From contig CAVSVP010000013.1 in assembly GCA_963731125.1 (NCBI GenBank), positions 124,001 through 188,000 of the forward strand: DNA of 64,000 nucleotides. The letters run 5' to 3'. The number at the start of each line of letters is the position of its first letter. The first letter of the stretch is position 1. Position numbers and translations under genes: made by a program. The DNA comes from CAVSVP01 sp963731125. GTDB taxonomy: Bacteria > Pseudomonadota > Gammaproteobacteria > Competibacterales > Competibacteraceae. The notes below the pieces were generated by a model, which did not search any database, was not told where the DNA came from, and worked only from the letters and a program-made list of their open reading frames with translations. Positions 58,947 through 64,000 of this stretch are shown one piece after another.

Positions 58947-59089
58947 AAATTTTACAACGGGTGCAACGGGGGCTGGGCTCCATGGGCTATCGGCCTGGAA
59001 TGCTGGTAGTGAATCCCGCCGGGGGCATCGAATCCGAACATTCGATCGCCAAATTACACGAATGGGTGCGTGAGATCATCGATGACTGA
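58947..59089 (+). pseudogene. C-terminal remnant of a Rieske-type oxygenase alpha subunit
   Basis: The frame ILQRVQRGLGSMGYRPGMLV followed by VNPAGGIESEHSIAKLHEWV and a TGA at 59087-59089 looks like the end of a ring-hydroxylating or amine-demethylating Rieske oxygenase. It continues upstream of the IS1-like element as NFRIYTTFAEDIE (about 57594-57641). The remaining N-terminal part, including the Rieske cluster domain, is gone. The stop overlaps the next gene's ATG by 8 bases (ATGACTGA), showing that they formed one operon. The family call rests on a short segment. Confidence 0.5.
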
Positions 59090-60179
59090 GATTCCCAGAA
59101 CGATGCGAGCGGTTGTGTTGACCGGCCACGGTGGCCTGGATCGGTACGATTACCGGGAAGACTGGCCGGCGCCGCAAACTCAACCGGGCGAAGTCCTGAT
59201 TAAAGTACATGCCTGCGGCCTGAACAACACCGATGTAAACACCCGTACCGCCTGGTATTCCAAAGGCGTATCGGATGGGACTACGGGCGCCACCTTCGCT
59301 GCGGCGGGGAAGCAGGATGCGGCTTGGGGCGGGGCCGCCATCCGCTTTCCGCGCATACAGGGCGCCGATGTGTGTGGTACGGTCGTGGATGTGGGCGCCG
59401 GCGTTACCACCGACCTTATCGGTAAACGCGTGCTTGTTGATCCTTGGCTTAGGGACTGGGACGATCCGCTGAATCTCGATCGCTGCGGCTATTTCGGCTC
59501 CGAATGCGACGGTGGTTACGCCGACTATACCAAGGTCGACGCCCGCCAGGTTCATCCGGTCGCCACGGATTTATCCAGTGCCGAGCTCGCGACGTTTGCC
59601 ACCTCATATAACACCGCCGAAAACATGCTGAACCGGGCTGAGGTCGGTCGAGACGATATCGTGTTAATTCCCGGTGCCTCTGGCGGTGTCGGCTCCGCTC
59701 TGATTCAACTGGCCCGGCGGCGCGGCGCGCAAACCGTCGCCTTGTGCGGTGCGGCGAAACGCGACGCGGTAGCGGCGGTCGGCCCTGACGCGATACTGCC
59801 GCGCGCACCCGACGACCTCAAAGCGGGGTTGCGGGATGCGATCGGCCGAGACACAGTCACGGTTGTTGCCGACGTGGTTGGCGGTGCTCTGTGGCCGCAG
59901 TTGATTGATGCGCTGGCACGCGGAGGACGCTACACTTGTTCCGGCGCGATCGCAGGGCCGATTGTCGAATTGGATCTGCGAACCTTTTACCTGCGTGATC
60001 TGAGTTTTACCGGTGCGACCATCGTTCCTTCGGGCGTGTTTGGCCACCTGGTCGCCTATATCGAGCGCGGTGAGATTAAGCCACTGCTGGCTGCAAGGTA
60101 CCCCCTCAGGGATTTGGTCAAGGCGCAAGAAGCGTTCATTGCCAAACGCCATGTCGGCAATATCGTCGTGACTATGTAA
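59082..60179 (+). CDS. MDR-family alcohol dehydrogenase/quinone reductase-like enzyme
   Basis: A 365-residue medium-chain dehydrogenase: MRAVVLTGHGGLDRYDYRED, GEVLIKVHACGLNNTDVNTR, RIQGADVCGTVVDVGAGVT, KRVLVDPWLRDWDDPLN and the NAD(P)-binding GASGGVGSALIQLARRRGAQ. The GLNNTDVN segment and the absence of the structural four-Cys zinc lobe place it nearer to quinone-oxidoreductase-like members. The start at 59082 overlaps the Rieske-type remnant's stop. It precedes the aminotransferase N-terminal piece by 101 bases. Confidence 0.87.
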   Translation: MTEIPRTMRAVVLTGHGGLDRYDYREDWPAPQTQPGEVLIKVHACGLNNTDVNTRTAWYSKGVSDGTTGATFAAAGKQDAAWGGAAIRFPRIQGADVCGTVVDVGAGVTTDLIGKRVLVDPWLRDWDDPLNLDRCGYFGSECDGGYADYTKVDARQVHPVATDLSSAELATFATSYNTAENMLNRAEVGRDDIVLIPGASGGVGSALIQLARRRGAQTVALCGAAKRDAVAAVGPDAILPRAPDDLKAGLRDAIGRDTVTVVADVVGGALWPQLIDALARGGRYTCSGAIAGPIVELDLRTFYLRDLSFTGATIVPSGVFGHLVAYIERGEIKPLLAARYPLRDLVKAQEAFIAKRHVGNIVVTM

Positions 60180-60280
60180 TACCGATTATCATCAGCCTAG
60201 GTGCCTGGGCTGGGTGTCGCGCCTGACGAAAGCATGCTGAACGAGCCCGTTGAAATTTACTCATAGCGAGGACAACTGCC

Positions 60281-60592
60281 ATGGATACGCTGATCAATCA
60301 AGTTAATGCGGATCTTTACAAGCTTGCCGAACGCGTTCTGCCGGGAGCGGGACTGGTCGGTTATGCGTTGCCGGAGGGTATCCGTTTTGTGTTTGCCGAA
60401 GGCAGGGGCGCACGCCTATGCGACGTGGAAGGCCATGAATATATCGATTATGTCGGCGGCGCGGGTGCGCTGATTCTGGGTCATTCCCATCCGGCGGTCG
60501 TTTCCGCTGCGCAGGCACAAATCGCTCGTGGTATGCACATGTTCGGTACACTCAATGATGTCGCCATTCGGCTTGCTGAGCGACTGGTTCAC
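60281..60592 (+). pseudogene. Class III aminotransferase, N-terminal piece
   Basis: MDTLINQVNADLYKLAERVL, PGAGLVGYALPEGIRFVFAE, DVEGHEYIDYVGGAGALILG and HSHPAVVSAAQAQIARGMHM are the start of a glutamate-1-semialdehyde-aminomutase-like protein. Native coding ends at the GGTTCAC target (60586-60592), where the DUF4277-type IS begins. The rest is on the opposite strand at 54799-52329. Joined over one GGTTCAC the sequence reads RLVHDIPCAEKVVYATTGSE with no frame change. Confidence 0.87.
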
Positions 60593-60596
60593 CTTA

Positions 60597-60686
60597 GAGG
60601 CTGTTGGAAAATACCCTGACGCGCAAGCTAATGCGTTGATTTAAAATGCTCCGAAATCGTTCGATCAGGGGTTTTCCAACAGCCTC
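60597..60686. mobile_element. 90-bp MITE, copy 2
   Basis: Same as copy 1 apart from a base or two (CCCTGACG for CCCTGGCG). It is flanked by matching TTA on both sides (60594-60596 and 60687-60689), so this copy sits at its original insertion site, inside the end of the DUF4277-type IS. Confidence 0.92.
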
Positions 60687-60700
60687 TTACTTTCCGCACT

Positions 60701-61054
60701 TCAGCGTGGCAATTTCTCGTGAATTATTTTAGCCGCGCCCAAACTGTCGGTCCTCCATTGTTGAACCAACTGTTCCAGTCGCCGACCCTGAGCGACCCAC
60801 CGCTCGAAGTCTGCCACTTGCTCGGGTTTGAGCCTGACGGTTTGGGTTTTGCCACGGACTTTAGTCGTCCACTGGTAGTAGGGTCCGTGTAGCTGAGGGG
60901 GGTCTGCTTGGCAGCGGCATCCTCGGGTACCACAGCGCATGAAGCGCTCAGTGATGCTGCCACGTAAGACGATGTCGAGCTCTTGCAACTCGGCTCTGAG
61001 CCGGGCGAGCTGTTCAAGAAACGTTGACGGTAGGGTTCGATTGGTGGGAGGCAT
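60701..61054 (-). CDS. DUF6788 accessory protein of the DUF4277-type IS
   Basis: 117 residues: LRAELQELDIVLRGSITERF, MRCGTRGCRCQADPPQLHGP (Cys pair), YYQWTTKVRGKTQTVRLKPE. DUF6788 proteins are encoded near the left end of this IS group; function unknown. Ends 14 bases inside the terminal repeat. Confidence 0.7.
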   Translation of the reverse strand: MPPTNRTLPSTFLEQLARLRAELQELDIVLRGSITERFMRCGTRGCRCQADPPQLHGPYYQWTTKVRGKTQTVRLKPEQVADFERWVAQGRRLEQLVQQWRTDSLGAAKIIHEKLPR

Positions 61055-61296
61055 AACGATTTGCAGATGAACTTGCAGTATATTATACTGTAGGTATAGT
61101 GATTGTCAACTACCACCTGAGATGAGCATTAACCCCGCCGAGCCCTTTGCGCGGAAAACCTGGACACTGGGCGCGCTACCCTTGCTGCAGCACGTGTTGG
61201 ACAGGCTTAACATGGATGCCTTGCCCCCTATGGCAGGATAGATGTCGTCCCACAGAAAGCGTAAACTGTCAATTGAGGGGGTGAAGGTGAGAGACG

Positions 61297-61797
61297 ATGA
61301 GAACCTATTCGGCAGAATTTAAGGCCAGCATCATTGAGAAACTGTTACCCCCGCAGCATGTGGAGGTGGTGCAGTTGGCCCAGGAAAGCGGGATTCCCAA
61401 GGATACGCTTTACAGCTGGCGGAGCCAGGCCCGCCGGGAACGGGGCCTGACGGCATCGCCGGCGGCGGAGGCGGGACACCGCTGGAGTAGTGAAGAGAAG
61501 GTTACCGTCGTGGTGGAGACGGCGGCGCTGAATGAGGCGGCATTGGGCGAATACTGCCGTCAGCGCGGGCTCTATCCGGAACCAATCACCACCTGGCGTG
61601 CGGCCTGCCAACAGGCCAATCCGGTGGCCCCCTCCCCCAAAGCGCGTCCCTTAAGCGAGGCCCAAGCCGATAAACGGCGGATTCGCGACCTGGAGCGCGA
61701 ATTGCGCCGCAAGGACAAAGCCTTAGCCGAGGCGGCGGCGTTGCTGGTGCTCCAAAAAAAAGCCCAGGCCATCTGGGGGGACAGCGAGGACGTCTGA
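61297..61797 (+). CDS. IS3-family OrfA, copy D
   Basis: 166 residues, same sequence as OrfA of copy C: HTH at the N-terminus, coiled coil near the C-terminus, and the A8 run at 61753-61760 that permits a -1 shift into orfB. Confidence 0.9.
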   Translation: MRTYSAEFKASIIEKLLPPQHVEVVQLAQESGIPKDTLYSWRSQARRERGLTASPAAEAGHRWSSEEKVTVVVETAALNEAALGEYCRQRGLYPEPITTWRAACQQANPVAPSPKARPLSEAQADKRRIRDLERELRRKDKALAEAAALLVLQKKAQAIWGDSEDV

Positions 61798-61823
61798 TTA
61801 GCCCGATAGCTCGCCAGCAAGCG

Positions 61824-62861
61824 GTGGCGCTGATTGCCGAAGCCCACCGCCAGGGGGCTCGCTTAGCGCCGGCGTGTCGCCAGCTGGGCCTGAGTCTGCG
61901 CACCTATCAGCGCTGGACCCAGGGGGAAGCCGTCAAGGCCGATGGCCGTCCGACGGCAGCGCGCCCCCCGCCAGCCAATCAACTCAGTGCGGCAGAACGG
62001 GCGCAGGTGTTGGCAACCTGCCATACCCCTGCGCCTGCCAGGTTGCCGCCCAGTCAAATCGTGCCGCGCTTGGCAGATCAAGGGGAGTACCTGGCCTCGG
62101 AATCCACCTTCTACCGAATTCTGCATGACGCGGAGGAACAACGCCATCGGGGGCGCAGCCGCGCTCCCCGGCCACCGGCGCCGCCGCCGCGCCACTGTGC
62201 CCGCGGCCCATGCGAGGTCTGGTCATGGGATATCACTTGGTTGCCAGGCCCAGTGAAGGGGCTGTTTTTCTACCTCTATCTCATTATTGACCTCTATAGC
62301 CGCAAAATCGTCGGCTGGGAAGTGTATGCGTGCGAAAGTGCAGCCTATGCCGCTGAGGTGGTGCGCCGGGCGGTCCTGGTGGAGCAGTGTCGGGATCAGC
62401 CCTTGGTGCGGCATGCCGATAATGGCAGTCCCATGAAGGGCAGTGCCTTATTGGAAACGCTCTACCGGCTCGGGGTCGTGACCTCCTACAGCCGCCCCCG
62501 GGGGAGCAATGACAACCCATTCTCGGAGGCCGTCTTTCGGACCTGTAAATATCGGCCGGAATACCCTGAGCACGGATTTGCCTCGCTGGAGGCCGCCCGT
62601 GCGTGGATACTGCAGTTCGTGACCTGGTACAATCACGACCATCGCCATAGTCGGATTCGCTTCGTGACCCCGCACGAACGCCATAGCGGCCAAGAAGCCG
62701 CCATCATAGCGCAACGCGAGGCGGTGTATGAACAGGCCAAGGCACGCCACCCCGAGCGCTGGCAGGGCGCCATCCGCAACTGGAAGCCGGTCACCGAGGT
62801 GTGGCTTAACCCAGCCGCTGAGGTGCTGGACAAAGTTCCCGGTCTACCACAGACCGAATAG
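61824..62861 (+). CDS. IS3-family transposase OrfB, copy D
   Basis: 345 residues with the rve DDE motifs listed for copy C. It differs by Asn for His in the FVTWYNHDHRHSR segment. The open frame extends upstream of the GTG start into the orfA 3' end, as expected for an OrfAB fusion made by frameshifting. Confidence 0.9.
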   Translation: MALIAEAHRQGARLAPACRQLGLSLRTYQRWTQGEAVKADGRPTAARPPPANQLSAAERAQVLATCHTPAPARLPPSQIVPRLADQGEYLASESTFYRILHDAEEQRHRGRSRAPRPPAPPPRHCARGPCEVWSWDITWLPGPVKGLFFYLYLIIDLYSRKIVGWEVYACESAAYAAEVVRRAVLVEQCRDQPLVRHADNGSPMKGSALLETLYRLGVVTSYSRPRGSNDNPFSEAVFRTCKYRPEYPEHGFASLEAARAWILQFVTWYNHDHRHSRIRFVTPHERHSGQEAAIIAQREAVYEQAKARHPERWQGAIRNWKPVTEVWLNPAAEVLDKVPGLPQTE

Positions 62862-63314
62862 AAAAAGACGACAACTATCTTGACAAACACCGCTTGCTGG
62901 GCGAATACGTCGCGCCCCGCACGCGACGTGTTCGCCTGCCACCGGCGGTGGCGCTCGGGGTGTTGTTGCGCAACATCGTGTTGGGCCGGCGGGCACTGTA
63001 CGGGTTGGGCGAATGGGCCGGCGACTATGATCCCGAGCTGCTGGGGTTGGGTGGCCAAGCGGTAGTGCTGCTCAACGACGACCGCGTTGGCCGTGCCCTG
63101 GATCAGCTGTTCGATGCGGATCGGGCCTCGCTGATGACAGCGGTCGTCCTCCGAGCGATCACGGCGTTCGGCGTCGAGCTGAAGCAATTTCATAACGATT
63201 CGACCTCGATCACGTTCACCGGCCAGTACTCCCAAGCCAGCGGGCGCACGCTGCGCGGCAAACCAACGCTGAAGATCACCGAAGGACACAACACAGATCA
63301 TCGCCCGGATCTCA

Positions 63315-63888
63315 GAGGCTGTTGGAAAACCCGATTGACGGTACTATGGAACTGAAACAACACGCACCCATCGGTAGTCTGATGCTTATGAAACGAATAA
63401 AAGAGGAGAATCAGAGACAATGGGTACGCACCGCTAGCATGCCTGTGATGTGACCGACGCGCAATGGCAAGTCATTGAACCCCTGTTACCGGTACCGAAG
63501 AAGCGTCCTGGCGGCCCTGGACGGCCGCCGTCAGACCGCCGCCAAGTCGTGAATGGCATTTTCTATGTCAATCGCAGTGGCTGTCAGTGGCGGCTGCTGC
63601 CGCGCTACTACGGCAACTGGAATACGGTGTATGATCACTTCAATGACTGGAGTAAAGCCGGCGTGTGGGAGCGGGTAATGACAGCCTTGCGCCACCAGGA
63701 ACGCCGCCGCCAAGGGCGGGCCGCCGAACCCTCGGCAGGCAGTGTGGATAGCCAAAGCATCAAGGTCGCCTCGCAACCGGGTCCCAAGGGCTTTGATGGT
63801 GGCAAAAGCATCAAAGGCCGCAAACGCCATGTGCTGGTGGATACCCTGGGACTGATCCTGGTGGTGATGGTCACGGCGGCCAATGTCA
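63315..63888 (+). mobile_element. IS5-family element, left part
   Basis: The left end GAGGCTGTTGGAAAACCCG follows TCA (63312-63314). The first 15 bases are those of the 90-bp MITEs, which marks this element as their probable parent type. TNA-type flanks agree with the IS1031-like branch of IS5. The element is cut by MITE copy 3 at 63889. Confidence 0.75.
63450..63888 (+). pseudogene. IS5-family transposase, 3'-truncated
   Basis: TDAQWQVIEPLLPVPKKRPG, GRPPSDRRQVVNGIFYVNRS, GCQWRLLPRYYGNWNTVYDH and the first catalytic Asp in SVDSQSIKVASQPGPKGFDG are present, then AANV at the MITE. The open frame starts with a GTG at 63450. A better-placed ATG at 63420, behind AGAGGAG, is in the same frame but is separated from it by a TAG after MGTHR. 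The C-terminal Glu region is missing. Confidence 0.8.
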
Positions 63889-63978
63889 GAGGCTGTTGGA
63901 AAACCCCTGATCGAACGATTTCGGAGCATTTTAAATCAACGCATTAGCTTGCGCGCCAGGGTATTTTCCAACAGCCTC
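63889..63978. mobile_element. 90-bp MITE, copy 3 (inverted)
   Basis: Same sequence as copy 1 but inverted. Left flank TCA, right flank TTA. Together with copy 1 it bounds the inverted segment 57474-63888. Confidence 0.9.
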
Positions 63979-64000
63979 TTATGCTGAATGGGTTGTTTTC

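Larger units (their letters stand above)
61224..62892 (+). mobile_element. IS3-family element, copy D
   Basis: 1669 bp, nearly identical to copy C and in opposite orientation. Target CTTG duplicated at 61220-61223 and 62893-62896. Because both copies keep correct duplications, recombination between them has not fixed an inversion here. Confidence 0.92.
60593..63314 (+). mobile_element. DUF4277-type IS, left half, with MITE copy 2 and IS3 copy D inside
   Basis: The left end CTTACTTTCCGCACTTCAGCG is split by MITE copy 2 after its first base and a TTA. It contains a DUF6788 gene on the minus strand and the N-terminal half of the transposase on the plus strand. At 63314 it abuts an IS5-family left end. 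The right half is at 54800-57383. Confidence 0.8.
61122..63314 (+). pseudogene. DUF4277-type transposase, N-terminal half
   Basis: Codons 61122-61223 (MSINPAEPFARKTWTLGALP, LLQHVLDRLNMDAL) join in frame to 62897 (LGEYVAPRTRRVRLPPAVAL, GVLLRNIVLGRRALYGLGEW) when IS3 copy D and one CTTG are removed. The DUF4277 domain and the first catalytic Asp region (FGVELKQFHNDSTSITFTGQ) are present. It stops at HRPDL next to the IS5-type end at 63315. Confidence 0.82.

Noticed and set aside
55271..62892. Inversion by recombination between the two inverted IS3 copies
   Set aside because: Each IS3 copy retains a matching 4-bp duplication (CACT and CTTG), so their flanks have not been exchanged; the MITE copies explain the inversion instead.
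1..64000. CRISPR arrays, tRNA or rRNA genes
   Set aside because: No regularly spaced short repeats and no recognisable tRNA or rRNA sequence were found on reading through the window.

Overview
The window looks like a piece of a gammaproteobacterial chromosome that is heavily loaded with insertion sequences. The assignment is an inference from gene content: an MtgA-type transglycosylase, TAXI-TRAP receptor, FdhD, THEP1, Hyf-type antiporter subunits, and REP-like palindromes typical of Proteobacteria. No rRNA, tRNA or CRISPR array was seen.

Layout. 1-7600: housekeeping and accessory genes (5' part of mtgA, TAXI receptor, RMD1/YagE-type membrane protein, a frameshifted corA, fdhD, an Anbu proteasome-like peptidase paired with a transglutaminase-like protease, a methyltransferase). 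7600-19800: signalling and accessory genes: a RES/Xre toxin-antitoxin pair, a TIR-FHA protein, a Ser/Thr kinase-FGE fusion gene split by a 2049-bp IS and with an IS630 element 12 bp before its start, THEP1, and a P-type cation ATPase. 19859-26995: six tightly packed genes for a Hyf/FHL-like membrane complex whose large subunit has lost the NiFe-binding cysteines. 27200-34500: a flavin reductase, two MITEs beside an IS5-like element, a Tat-exported sulfatase, a P-loop NTPase, a DUF29 protein and the second copy of the 2049-bp IS. 34637-38555: two overlapping TIR-domain genes broken apart by an IS1634-type element that itself contains a second IS630 copy.

38658-50641 is one long minus-strand catabolic and one-carbon block. 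An upstream DapA-like protein, aldehyde dehydrogenase, FAD amine oxidase and MttB-family methyltransferase are followed by a corrinoid protein, DUF1638, a small 'virulence factor' protein, MetV, MetF, a methyl-THF:corrinoid methyltransferase and a RACo-like corrinoid activator. Together they suggest demethylation of a quaternary amine, transfer of the methyl group through B12 to tetrahydrofolate, oxidation by MetF/MetV, and breakdown of the remaining amine by the oxidase, dehydrogenase and lyase. A divergent M24 (creatinase-like) hydrolase at 50974 shares an intergenic region that contains a perfect 15-bp palindrome.

52329-64000 is a rearranged transposon graveyard. A class III aminotransferase gene lies in two pieces on opposite strands. 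Its IS insertion has matching target duplications, and the pieces join in frame to 436 codons once a 6.4-kb inversion between two 90-bp MITEs (57384-57473 and 63889-63978) is undone. The inversion also reunites both halves of a DUF4277-type transposase and places a Rieske-remnant/MDR dehydrogenase/aminotransferase operon on the minus strand. At least seven IS types and three MITE families are visible. Several broken genes can be rebuilt exactly by removing an IS with one copy of its target duplication.
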